Source: Rallus limicola (taxonomy: Eukaryota; Chordata; Aves; Gruiformes; Rallidae). From it: a stretch of 64,000 bases of DNA. A program made the position numbers and the translations under genes. Below the pieces are notes generated by a model. The model saw nothing but the letters and a program-made list of their open reading frames with translations. It was not told the origin of the DNA and did no database searches. Shown here one piece after another: positions 23,901 to 35,064 of the stretch. Where the stretch lies: assembly GCA_022605955.1 (NCBI GenBank), contig JAKCOZ010000001.1, forward strand, positions 73,228,520-73,292,519, read 5' to 3'. Position 1 is the first letter of the stretch. The number at the start of each line of letters is the position of its first letter.

Positions 23901-24763
23901 GATGATGAGGTACGCCAGTAACACCTTCCTGATTTCCAGATGCTGTCACTCATGGTTACAGATGTTTTCTGGTGTGCCCATTTCTTTTGGTAAGGCCATA
24001 GTGACTTGAATTCAGTAAATTTGTCTTTGCAGTTTGCAGACTATGACAAGTGCAACGTTAAACAGATGTGATTTAATTTTGAACATCATTGATACACCAC
24101 TGGGAAATGTTCCTAATGCGAATATGTGTTGTCAAATACTCTAACTGTTAAAGTGCCCACAGACTTAGCTAATGTGAACTCTCTGTGTGGGAGGGCATTT
24201 GTGGGCATATATAAAAGAGAATAAACTGAAAACACAGCAAGGGTGATATGTTGGCAGGTTATAACCTCTCTATTTTAATAACACTGACCAGCTAATATCA
24301 GATGTACACTCCGTAGCGCTCATGCAACATACACAGCTTTAATCACAGTATGTGATTTGAAGGCATGCGTTAGCAATTATATTATCTCATTAGACTGCGA
24401 TATAACTTTAGCAACAATTCGAGTTTATGAGAAGAGTAATTTTTTTTTTAAGGGAAGTGAAGAAATTCTGACTCCTAAATGATCACTGAAAGGAACAATG
24501 ATCTCTGTCTGTCATGGCTGCTAACCCCTATTCTCCCATTTTCCCCACCTTTTGGACAAAAAAGACTCTATTAAGCACCTCAATTATAAGGTGAAGTTGT
24601 TTCTCATCTTATAAAAATTGTTAAAAAAGGATGATGTGGATATTCAAGCAGATACATTCAATAACTGATTTTAAACTTCTCCAGCTAGATTTTTCCATAG
24701 ATTTCCCAAAGGGATGTAAAAAACTGCTGGAAAAAATGCAAAAATTCTTCTTAGAAACTTTTA
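17959..24763. other. no gene recognised
   Basis: Reading frames are short (up to about 103 codons at 23,015-23,326) and unremarkable. A mixed C8/A10GGA7GGA9 tract lies at 20,897-20,934, and there are poly-T or poly-A runs near 21.7, 21.95 and 23.55 kb. The segment 24,250-24,450 has the look of low-repeat, possibly conserved non-coding DNA (see findings). Confidence 0.55.
20880..20934. repeat. C8 / A-rich simple repeat
   Basis: A C-rich stretch ending in C8 (20,897-20,904) is followed by A10, GG, A7, GG, A9. No retroposed body is recognised upstream, so it is listed as low-complexity. Confidence 0.7.
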
Positions 24764-24788
24764 CTCTTTACAATGGCATTGTAAAGAG
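24764..24788. repeat. perfect 11-bp-arm palindrome
   Basis: CTCTTTACAAT (24,764-24,774) and ATTGTAAAGAG (24,778-24,788) are exact inverted copies around a GGC spacer. The 25-base unit lies in AT-rich sequence and could form a tight hairpin or cruciform. No gene is adjacent, and a T-run that would mark a Pol III or intrinsic terminator is absent. Confidence 0.75.
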
Positions 24789-27700
24789 GCACAAAAAGTA
24801 AAAGAGTCACCATGATTTCGGGAGTAACTTATGAGAGCTATTTCCATGATTGTTAAAGAATGTTTTGATGCTGAGAGGTTATTACTGTTATTATATAAGC
24901 AACAAATCGGTGTTTCTTGGATATTAGTGCAATACCCTCTATTCAGGGGTTATTTTTATCATGATAGATGTCTCCTTTATTAACCTTTTCATGTAACTAG
25001 TGAAGAATAATGAGATGCCTGTGGTTGAATTCTTCAGCACAGAACTCCCTGTTAAGAGGACAATTTGGTTGATGCTCAAGTGTAGCATTGGTTTGTAATC
25101 CAATTATTGCAGTAGAAATGGGAGATTCTTCATTGGTTGTAAAATGGAGCAGGAAGAAAAGAAGGAGAAGACGTCTCAGGAGGCCTTTGAGCTCCTCCAG
25201 AGAGCCCCAGATACATGTCTGGGAGTCATTCCCATCGGACTCTATATTATTAGCACCAAGACATATGTGTTAGCATGGATCCTCCTGTGGACCCTGCTGA
25301 AAGAGCAAACTAGTAATTGCTTACAGTAATTAATTGATTTGATGTGGTGTTTTACAAAAAAAGAAAGGAGACCAAAGGTAAAGTCTCTGTACCAGTGCTT
25401 TAAAATATATCCAGTAGCGTGGCTTTGAATCCTTCTCTGTGATCATAAGGAGGGGATCCTCATTTACTATTAGTTCATGTAACTATACAGATGTCAATTA
25501 TCTCAGGTTGGCACGATCCTATCCTTTCTGCTCATCAAAAATGGGATATTTTGAGATTTTTGGTATGTGGATCACCCAAAGAGTGAACAAAAGATCTTCA
25601 GAATTGCCGACAGAAGGGCAGGCAGGGGAGCTGCTACAACTGCTGCGTACTTCAGTTCCTGTTTTGTTTCTTAAAAAATGGGTGTGATTAAGAGAAAGCA
25701 TAATTGCATGAAGAGTTTCAATAGCCAGCTGTGGCTGGGGAGGCTACATTCCAGAACACAGGCATGGATTTTTTTGTCATGTCCCTGTACTCTGTAATTA
25801 AATTTTCATTGAATGGCTGAGTCTGACTATTATAATGTAATCACTTACAGCTCTCACGTGTAATTCATTAGAACAATAATGAGTATCAATGAACAGGCTC
25901 CCTACCAGTGATGAACTCTGAATGATTTCTATGACAAAAATTAATTTGTGAGGGTGGCAAATGTAAGACAGACCATCATATGCTCAATCTCTGTGCACAC
26001 CTATTTATAAATAATAAATACATCTCAGGCAAGTGTGAAATGTTGCAGCATTTTGTGAGGTCATTGAGAGAGGAGCTTCTCTGCATACCAATATTTTAAA
26101 ACAAGAGCTGACTCAACACTCAAGCTGTATACATTTGTGCATATATTATTCATTTCTCCCTGACACAGTCTTTGATAGCAAGATTTCCATCAACCTTACA
26201 GCCCAATCAACAGTTTATCTGCAGATTTTCAGACAAAATATATGCTATGATGAACTCTGCAGCTTACCAGGTGGGCTGCCTTGCTTGCAGCTTTCCCCTG
26301 CAGAACTCCTATCAGCTGGTGCCTGACATCTAGGTGAGGTTTTCCTTCTTCTGGTCTACCAGTTTCCCTAGCAGTGCAGTTGCCTGGGTTCTATGTTTCC
26401 CCAAATGTAGGAGCTGAGCAGCCTGCCAGCTGGGCAAGCAGGAGCCAAAAAATTCTGAGAAGCATATTTCTGTTCAGATTGTTCCTACCTTGGGAACATT
26501 TTGGAATTTCCAAGCTGAAGCTATCTCTTTGGGGTTAAAAAAAACCCACCCCACAGAAAAACCACCTTTTGGCTTTTCAGCACTTTTTGAGTTGGGAGTT
26601 CCATTTTAATGCCATCTCTGTGGTTTAATTATTAATGCCTTGGCAACACAAACTTAGGAAAAATTGAGAATTAAAACTACAGGAAGAGTCAAGTTTCTTT
26701 GTTTGGTGTTCTTTGATTTTCCCACAAAAATACAAATGAATTCTTTCGTAAAGTAGATGAGGCTGCAGGAGATAGTCTCTCTGAAGCATTTTTAAAGTTT
26801 CTCTAAAAAAACCCCCAAAAGTTGAAATCTAGGGATATACACAATTTTATATTTTTGCATGAAAAATGGGAGTTTTATATTCTGCCTTGACTTGATTCCA
26901 TTGCAATATACTGAATATTAACTCACAATGACAGTCTCGCAATGCAGAAACCTATCTTTGCTAAGGGATTAGGAAGACCTGTAAATAGTCTGTATTTCAG
27001 ATAGTCTGTGTTTCAAGATGACAAATAAAACTTTTCCATAGGGTTTTCCATATTTGGAGGCAAAATAAATGGTGAATAAAAGCTGGCATATTGAACCCTG
27101 CATTTAGTGGGTCTGGATCAGATCCCTGTGCTAGGACCTGTCCCCAAAAGGTTTAGCTCATGTCCTACGTCAACACCAGAGAGTGCATATTTTCTGATTA
27201 TCATTTCAATTTAGGTATAACTTCATTATGTCTTGTTAGTGATTGCTACCTTTGGTACAAGACAGTGAACATCAAAGAAATAAAGGTCTTGCTGATGATC
27301 ATGTAGAAAAAGGAAACTATGGTACAGACTATGAGACAAAGGAAAGGAAGCAACTTTTTAAACACTTCTCTGTCCTACAAGGATTACTGTATTAGTTTAT
27401 TGCATATGTGCTGGAAGATTCATGCTGCCACTTCCAAAAAATAAGTTTCTAAAACTAGTAGTGTTGGCACTGCAGCCAAGTTTGGACATTCCTAATTGCA
27501 TATTCTGACAGATAAAGATGAATTGATCACTGAACTAGATGGTTGCCTAGGTGCAAGCAATCATGATCTAATTTTATTTGTTTTGTGCAAACAGTATTAT
27601 ATTCTTGGTGCTTTAAAAAGGCCAATTTCCCAAAGCGGAAAACAATCATGAGCAAAATTGAGTGGGAGGAAAAATTTAAACACAAGAATGTGCATGATAA

Positions 27701-28154
27701 TTAGGAATTGTTTAAGAATGCTTTATTAGATGCCAAAAAACCCCAGCTCTGCAGTCAAGAAAGGTTTCTATGGCTGAAAAAAATCCCACTAAAAAGGGAG
27801 GTGAAAACAGTTACAACCCCCCCTCTGAAAATCAAAAAAGCCTATGAGACAACAGTGTGTAGCAAATGAAAAAAGAAGTTCATCATAGTGAGCATAAACC
27901 AACATTTAGAAAATAAAATCAAACAGTAGTAAAATCCCTAAATACATCAATTAAAAAAAAATCTGTGCCCAAGAGGGTACTAGAACCCATGAAGAACAAA
28001 TAAAATCTTAGTAAATATATACACACAATATTGGTTAAAGATGAATTTTTTCTAGCTATATACATAGAGATGTAATCTATAGATATTATTTTTATAATTG
28101 GAAACCATGGCTTAAATGAAATGTTTCAATATCTTCAGAACTGAATAACTTAAT
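24789..28154. other. no gene recognised
   Basis: No domain-bearing frame. The segment 25,690-26,090 is a candidate conserved non-coding block (see findings). The part 26,270-26,600 weakly resembles a sauropsid interspersed repeat but is too diverged to call. A 16-bp tandem duplication sits at 26,985-27,016. Confidence 0.55.
26985..27016. repeat. 16-bp tandem duplication
   Basis: ATAGTCTGTATTTCAG is followed at once by ATAGTCTGTGTTTCAA, two differences in sixteen bases. This is a small local duplication, probably from replication slippage. Confidence 0.7.
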
Positions 28155-28178
28155 GCCAATTCTTTCAAAAGAATTGGC
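28155..28178. repeat. perfect 11-bp-arm palindrome
   Basis: GCCAATTCTTT (28,155-28,165) and AAAGAATTGGC (28,168-28,178) are exact inverted copies with only CA between them. One arm contains a CCAAT box and the other its complement. The function is unknown; the short spacer favours a hairpin or cruciform in DNA over a protein-coding or RNA role. Confidence 0.75.
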
Positions 28179-28724
28179 TGAAGGGTGTCGTAAAGTAAGA
28201 TTGTGGACACTGAATTAATCTTTAAAGACAGGCAAAATGCTGCAGTACCAGAAAAAAGGTAATGTCACCCCAATACTCAAAAATAAAATAAAATAACTGG
28301 AGTAGGCTAGTTAAGAATACTGGAAGAACTATGGAAAAGTTGAAGTGGACATTTCCATTAGAGAGTGGAATGATGAGAGCCATATTACTGCCTGTCAGAA
28401 TGATCGTACACGGCAAAATGTTTTCTCAAGCATACCTGATGTTCTCTGAATCTCATTGTGTATTAATGGAATGTAGCTGTGTTGATGTAATGTACATTAT
28501 TGTATTTGACATAGTCCCAAAGAAAAAAAAAACACAGCAAAAAGTTAAGTCAAAAGTTAAGAGTGAGTTAAATTAATTTCATCCTTATTAAATTAATTAT
28601 AATCTTAATAAAATTTTCTCAAAAGGAATTTTAAATGGGAATCATCACCTAAAGAAGGCATTTATAAGGTCATATCTGGTTAGTTGGTATCTTTTGTCTG
28701 GAAAACATAAAACAGCTCTTGGCT

Positions 28725-28822
28725 GAAATTGTTAATAATACAAGTGTTTGTGAAGTGAAAGGCTGTAATGGAAGCAGGTCACCTGTTATGCTGAGGTCTG
28801 GATTGCTTGACATAATGGGCAT
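28725..28822 (+). mobile_element. ancient CR1-like 3' end relic
   Basis: The phrase 'CCTGTTATGCTGAGGTCTGG' followed by 'GACATAATGGGC' corresponds to the conserved 3' end of old CR1 elements known from turtles and crocodilians, which read approximately '...gttatgcaggaggtcagactagatgatcataatgg...'. Only the last hundred or so bases are recognisable. A possible upstream match ('GGGAATCAT' at about 28,640) hints that the copy began earlier. Very decayed; identification is by recall. Confidence 0.4.
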
Positions 28823-29039
28823 ATTTAAACAAACATACCTTTTAACACTGTTAAATATATGTTCATTTGTCCAAAACTAACATAAGCCATGTTTACAGTT
28901 CAAGGGTTTGTACTGAGGATAGAACAGCAATAAGAAGTCTTTAGAATTAATAATTGAAAATTAGCTCTTAGTATGAAACTTGAGTAAAGAGGACAAAATG
29001 ATCTTTGGCTGCATGTGCTGAAACTGTTACGTAGGAGTA

Positions 29040-29510
29040 GGAATGTAAAATTGCTATTGTATTCAGAATCAGTGAGACTATTTAAAGAAAACTGTGTGAG
29101 CTGGAACACTGAAATTGGAAAAAATTCAAAAAGTGGTCTGGAAAGCATGCCTCTTAGGAACTTCAGAAGCACAAACTACCATGTTATTTGAGACAAGGCT
29201 AGGTGGGATTATTGGCTTTAAGCATCTGCATAAGGAAAAGACTTCTGGGAGTTAGCTGTTTAAAGTAGTAGAACAAAATAGCCCAAGAAAAGGTACTACA
29301 AGGTCCAGTAGCTAGAAAATTCAGACCAAATAACGGGAAGATTTTCACGGTAGAGGGTCAGTTTTTGTAACAATTTACATAAAGATGTAACAGTTCTTCA
29401 TCACTTGAAGCTTTTCAGTCAAGGATATCTTTATATTTACAGGTTATATTTAAAGTTTACTGAAAAAGTTGCTATGATCTACATAGTCCCAGAGGTGATG
29501 ATGATATCTT
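29040..29510 (+). mobile_element. ancient CR1-like LINE relic (3' ORF2 and UTR)
   Basis: A second old CR1-type copy, in the same orientation and just downstream of the first. Recognisable landmarks occur in the correct order: 'GGTCTGGAAAGCATGCCTC' (29,137, CR1 'GLENMP' region), 'AAATTCAGACCAAATAACGG' (29,318), 'GGTAGAGGGTCA' (29,349), 'TCATCACTTGAAGCTTTTCA' (29,399) and 'GATCTACATAGTCCC' (29,477). In the family these encode the C-terminus of ORF2 and then the 3' UTR. Stop codons and indels occur throughout, so no product is possible. It is much older than the CR1 at 16-18 kb. Confidence 0.55.
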
Positions 29511-32500
29511 CTCTCCATTAAAACATAAAGAGATTGTATCTTGAAACACTTGGTTTTGTTCCAAAGCCTTTTTGGAAGTCTAATCCTAACATGAACTTTT
29601 CGCTAGTTTCATGGATCATAACAAACTTCTGGAAAACAATGCATCTTCTCATACAGAATTAAATGGAGTTCTTCCTCTTGTTTCCTTAGTATATAACTCT
29701 TTTATCTTTAGCTTTTCATAACTCCAGTGACAATCATGAGTTTTAGCTTAGAACAGTCCACCAAAGTGAGGAAGCTGTCAGACAAAATTTCCTTTTGAAG
29801 CTTTCTGTGGGTACATGAGAGAAACAAAAGCAAGACAATGATTTGTTTGTTTTCTTTCCATTTAACCAGAAGGTGCTTCAGTGTTGTGGCAGTGTGAGAG
29901 AGTTATATAAATGGAAAATAACACATATGGCTTGCTTTTGTATGTAGCTATGGAGTATGTCTTTGTGGCCAAGTGTAGAGGCAGTTAAGGTGATGCTAAA
30001 AGAAACAATTCCTGTGGTATCAGAAATTTGGATGAAGAAGCCTGCTGATACCTGTTAATGGCTAGATGTCCTGCACAGAAATGGGGCATATTCTGGGCAA
30101 AGCTGCTTCTACACAAGGGAGATGAGAGAAAACTTGTTCTGGTGTTTCTGCACATTGCAGGTGAGGCTTCAACATCCCGGAATAATGAAGCTGTTTTTTT
30201 GCAATACATTATTCTATAAAACAGATATTGTTCAGGACTACAATTGAAATCAGATCAAGTGAAAGAAATCTAATGGCTCAGTGATAATAATAAATTCTAC
30301 TCTTTTAATAAATTTAATATTTTCAAACTCTATGTAATATTTCTGCAGCTGTATACTTTAAGAGATTTCTTTCCTTTTGTTATGTGTTTGGGCAGCACAT
30401 ATTCTGTATTCTCCTGTGAATCCCTGGAAGTCATATGGTATGCAACTGCCAGCAGGGATCCTTCTGCAGTTCTTCTTTCCACCAATCTCATCAATGGAAA
30501 CATCTGTAGTTAATAGGAGATTCATATGACAACAAGTCACACATTTCTCTGATGGTGGCAAAGCCAAATTATTTTACTGATGTATTAAGTGAACGTGTAC
30601 ACATACTGACATCTTTCTCTCCTTCCCTGCTTCAGTCTTCTCCCAGCTTCCAGTTATTGTTGTATCCATTTGAATCTTGGTCTTGCAAGTAGGCAAGCAG
30701 TTCATGCTGAATTCACAGGGGCAGTTGCATGAAGATTTGTCTCAGACATACTTATTAACACTTCTGAGACTTTAAACAAAAAACCTCTTAAATACCTGCT
30801 CATGTTCTATCAGCTAATAAAATCATCAAAGCCACCAGGCTGCTAGGCTAACAGGCAAGGGCTGAACATCATGCTGGTGGGCTCTTCTAGTTCCTATGAA
30901 GTTAGGGGGGACAAAGATATTTGCATAAAATTAACCTTGTGTTTAAATGCTTTGCTGACCTTAAATTGCGATCAGCTAGGGGAATCAATTTGTCATTATC
31001 CAAATTTAGTGTTGCATGCATCTGTATGAGTCTGCAGTACATCTCCAAGAAATAGAAATATATAGAATATGCTATCTTTATAGGGTGTTGTTATGTTTGT
31101 TAGAGACCAGTCAGATGTGATCTCAAGTATTTTAGAAAAAAATTGAAGCAGATCTGTAGGCTTGGAAATTTCTGATCTATTTAGTGCAGAGAGGGATGGA
31201 TCTTTACTAAGAAAAGTCAAGAAATAAGCAACCAAAACCACTTTTTGCACTTAATTCCCTTAGGTATTGTAAAACCAAAGAGTTGGGAACTAAAGCTCTA
31301 TTTTAGGAATTCCTTCTTTAATTTCTATGTCAAATAGATCTTTTGATAATGTTCAGAGAGCTTTTAAACTATTTTATTTTCCTTTCAGGTCAATGTAAGG
31401 TTTGCCTAGTGGTCAGCTTTCTAAGCTATTGCACTTCCCATTTAAATGTGAACATAAAGATCATTACATTGCAATTGGCACACATCAGGGTTCCCTGATA
31501 TTCTACCACCAGTTGAGATTTTAGAGATTTTTGAGCTGTTCAGGGGTTGAAAAGAAACCCAAAGAAGTCATTTTATCTAGCTGAAGATAACTGATTTTTC
31601 CACAGGAAAGGTAAATGAAACGTATGTATTTTGCATAATGAAACAGATGACAAACTGGGCAAACTGATCTATTAATGAGCTTCCTGTAAAGCAAGAATGC
31701 AGGAGAATGAGCAAGGAGCAGAAGGAATCACTCTGATCTTAAAATTTAACAACCACTTCTAATCAAACCATCTTCTAGGATATTTGAATTCTTCAATTCC
31801 CTCCAATGGTCAGCACTATTTGAATTAAAAAAGGCATTGTAAGGTTAAAATATAAACCTCATTACAAGCAACTTATTCAGGTAGGCAATATTAATATTGG
31901 GAGGAAAACATGTCCACTGGGTGTTAAAGTACTGCAATTTAGAGATGGCAATTTGCAATGCTAAGAAAGAAGTGCAGCTATAAGGCAGCAGATCGGATGT
32001 ATCTGTCCACACAAAATACTTCTGTCCCTTTCTCCTTTGAGCGTGTGTTGTCTCTGTGACAGCTCTTCACCATTGGCTTTACTGTAAGCTACCACCATAA
32101 ACTAATCTGAGAAATGCTGAAATAAATAGGGGTCTTACCCATTACTCAAATGGGCTTTGAATCAGGTCTGTATCAGTTTAGCATGTCATCCTATCCTTTG
32201 CTGGGTGCTTTTAAGGAAACTTCCTCAAATGAGGGTGCTGTTTTCTTTGGGCTGGTAGCACAGAGCACTGTGCCTTTCCTCCTGTGAGCAAAGTGCATGG
32301 GATGTACGTGTTCAGTGTTGCACAATGAGCCTTTGGATGTGTCTTTGTAAAGACCCTTTGCTTATGGAGCAGCAGTACCCAGCTTTGCTATTTACATGGA
32401 ATCCAGATGGAGCTGCATGCCAACTTTGATCCCTCTTGATTTTACAGTGAGCTGCACTTCAGGGGGAGTTTGCTGATAGGCATATACTAGTGGCCAGTTA

Positions 32501-32566
32501 TTAACTTTGGGGTCTCAGTTACACTGGCAGTCCACTGTGCTTTGTGCTGCACAAATACATGGTGTG

Positions 32567-32570
<4 letters not shown>
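29511..32570. other. no gene recognised
   Basis: AT-rich DNA with frames no longer than about 85 codons and no recognised domain, RNA gene or clear repeat body. A fragment near 32,145-32,170 ('GGGCTTTGAATCAGGTCTG') resembles the ancient 'gaagtcaatgggctttggatcagg' repeat family. Confidence 0.55.

Positions 32571-32615
<45 letters not shown>
32571..32615. repeat. (TA)22 microsatellite
   Basis: Forty-five bases of uninterrupted TA dinucleotide, followed by an impure TA/TG/CA-rich stretch to about 32,640. It is a simple repeat likely to be length-polymorphic. Confidence 0.95.
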
Positions 32616-32618
<3 letters not shown>

Positions 32619-32640
32619 CATACACATACATAATATATAT

Positions 32641-35036
32641 AAATGCCAGAGAGAACTTAAAAGCATTTAAATAGTCATGATGCTCCCATCCCCGTGGAGC
32701 CCAAGCATCATCTAGAAAATAAGGCTTTCACACTGATAAATTTATTCCTCAGCTTCCTTTAGAGGAGCAGGGAGACCTGATATCTGGAAATATCTGATGC
32801 AGAAGTTAAGCCCAAGTAGAGCATGCTGTTACTGGAAACACAGACAGTGGAGAGCTTGCTCTTTTTTGAAATTATACAAGCAACATCAACTATCAAATAA
32901 TGAAGCCTATAACAAAGATCAATACCTTCAAAATACTTCCCAGTGTGCTGCTACCCAAGACAGCTATCAGTCAGTGCAAAGAAGCAGTAAACACAGTGAA
33001 AGAATTAAGAAAGGAAGGAAGAAAGAAGTCTGGCAATGCTGCTTTTTCCTTACACCTACACACTGTGTTGATTGTTGTTGTCACCCTTGATGTGGCCATG
33101 TGAGTCCTTCATGAATAGAGTCTGTGTTTATATGGGCTGATACTTGATCTATATAATACTTGATCTATATGTTAATGCCTCTTGATTTATATGTTAATCT
33201 CTCTGGTTTTTTTACACTGCTAAGCTCTTCCAGACATACTTTGCAATATTTATAACAATATGAGATGGCCCGGAGTTCTCAATGGCACCCATGGCTTATT
33301 CAGGGTCATTGAGCAACTACAAACTCCTTTTTCCCATTTCTCTCCAGGTGGTGTTCCTGGAGGTAGTAGAAGATGTGTCATGACTCTACTGAGGAGCATG
33401 GAGTACCTATTGACCAGGGCAGGAGCCTAAGGAAGCAGGGCATGGTGGATAATTGTGGAGGTTAGTGACAGTAAGGACCTGGAAGCCCAGTTGTGTTTGC
33501 TGTTATACCTGCATGGCAGCATGACAGTGAATTTTAATTTAATCCTTTTGCCAATGGAAGAAGAACTATACAGATTACTCCTTCCATTTAAAAGGGAAAA
33601 ATGACAATGGAAATGGCACGATATCTTTGTGAAACCATCTGCTCTACTGGAGCTTTTGCATAGTGTAAGAAGAAGGGGAAAGACTTTGGCCATGCATCTT
33701 TCTAGAATGAGATTTCGAGAATTCTCACAGGAAGCAAAAAAAGCCCCAAAGCAGCCCAAAATCTCCTGTTCTGCCCTTCAAGCATCTTGAAAGTAAAGTA
33801 ATGCTTTTAAAATTAAAACCTAATGGCATCTAGAGGATAAAACAAGAGTACCTCTGTCTCCTATACCAACACATACATACACACCCTTTAATTCTGTCAA
33901 GTTTAAATTTTAGTGTAAACATTCAGTGCTGAACTGGGTATACTGCTATGGGGAGTGGCCACATTTAAAACCTGTGTATGTCCCTAAGTCTTTTTAAAAT
34001 AGCACACCTTTCATTTTCTTCCTTTAGTTTAGACATCTGTTTTCTTTGCGAGTGCACAAAAACTCTGAATGAAAATTGAAGCCATTATTAGACAAACAGG
34101 ATGTGATACAAATAATTTGTAGTATGGGCTGACACTTTACTCCACCGTATTTTGAGGTCCAGATCTTAGAATAGTGTGAAGGAGAAAACACCTAGTCCTT
34201 GTTAATATTATAACAATTCAGTAGTAAGCATTTTATTGTTTCTTACAATGTGGTGATAGGCTGTGATAGTGGAAAGAAGGAACTTAGTACCAGATTAATA
34301 TGAAAAAGTAGCTCCTTAGAGCAACAGGATATTTCACCTCAATTTTGTTTACTGGTTACACCCAAACAATGCAATAATATTTGCTTATTGGTCCATTTTC
34401 CATCCAAAAAAGAGAGATGTGGGGAATCAATGGTGTCTAGTATTTACTGGTGGCTGTTTTGTCTCTAAATACAGTTTTTCTGACTGAAGGATAAACAACA
34501 GTAACTATAATAATAAAACCTAAAAGCCTTTTTTTATTTTTCAATACCCACCAACAAAAATGTTAATTCTATTAATAACTATCCCTTTGTAAATGCAATA
34601 CTATCTTGGACAATAGGTGCTCCTGTACACTACAGAGAAATTCTAGCACTTTAAAAAAAACTATGAGGGGTGGAATGTTGTCAGATCCAGTCAAACATTT
34701 CTACTGGTTTTAGTGTGAAGTTGGAGAATTCCTGATCATGATTAAAATGGGCTTTGAAACAAGGATTATCATCAGGGGAAGTTAGATTACGTTTAGCCAA
34801 TAATGTGTCGAACATGATTTTTCCATGCCATGTATATTGTCCTTATACAAAAGGGAATACATTCCCTGCTTAGATGTCTTTCAGTGTTTACTTCAGAAAA
34901 TACACAGTCAACTAAGCAAATTTCAAAAAAGGTCAGCTTTTGATTTCCTGATTTCCTTTAAGTTTCTGATGTGGTTCCTTTTTTTGTTGTTATTTTGTTT
35001 GGTTTGGTTTGTTTTTTTTGGTGGGTTTTTTTTTGG
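32641..35036. other. no gene recognised
   Basis: No coding exon seen; a 97-codon and a 110-codon frame (32,797-33,090 forward; 33,427-33,759 reverse) have no recognisable motif. A short degenerate tandem array based on CTTGATCTATATGTTAATG occupies 33,141-33,200. Confidence 0.55.
33141..33200. repeat. degenerate short tandem array
   Basis: Three imperfect copies of a TACTTGATCTATATG(TTAAT)-type unit of about 17-22 bases lie end to end. A local slippage duplication with no known role. Confidence 0.6.
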
Positions 35037-35064
35037 TTTTTTTTTTTTTTTTTTTTTTTTTTTT
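34979..35064 (+). repeat. T/G-rich tract ending in T28
   Basis: TTTGG and TTTG units grade into 28 uninterrupted T (35,037-35,064). The reverse strand would read as a poly-A, but no retroposed body is recognised on the appropriate side, so it is annotated as low complexity. Confidence 0.85.

Noticed and set aside
26270..26600. Weak similarity to a sauropsid interspersed repeat
   Set aside because: Only scattered short words match and I could not define boundaries or order with confidence.
30385..30430. 'GGGCAGCACATATTCTG', similar to the start of U6 snRNA
   Set aside because: Only the short word matches; the rest of U6 and a Pol III terminator are absent.
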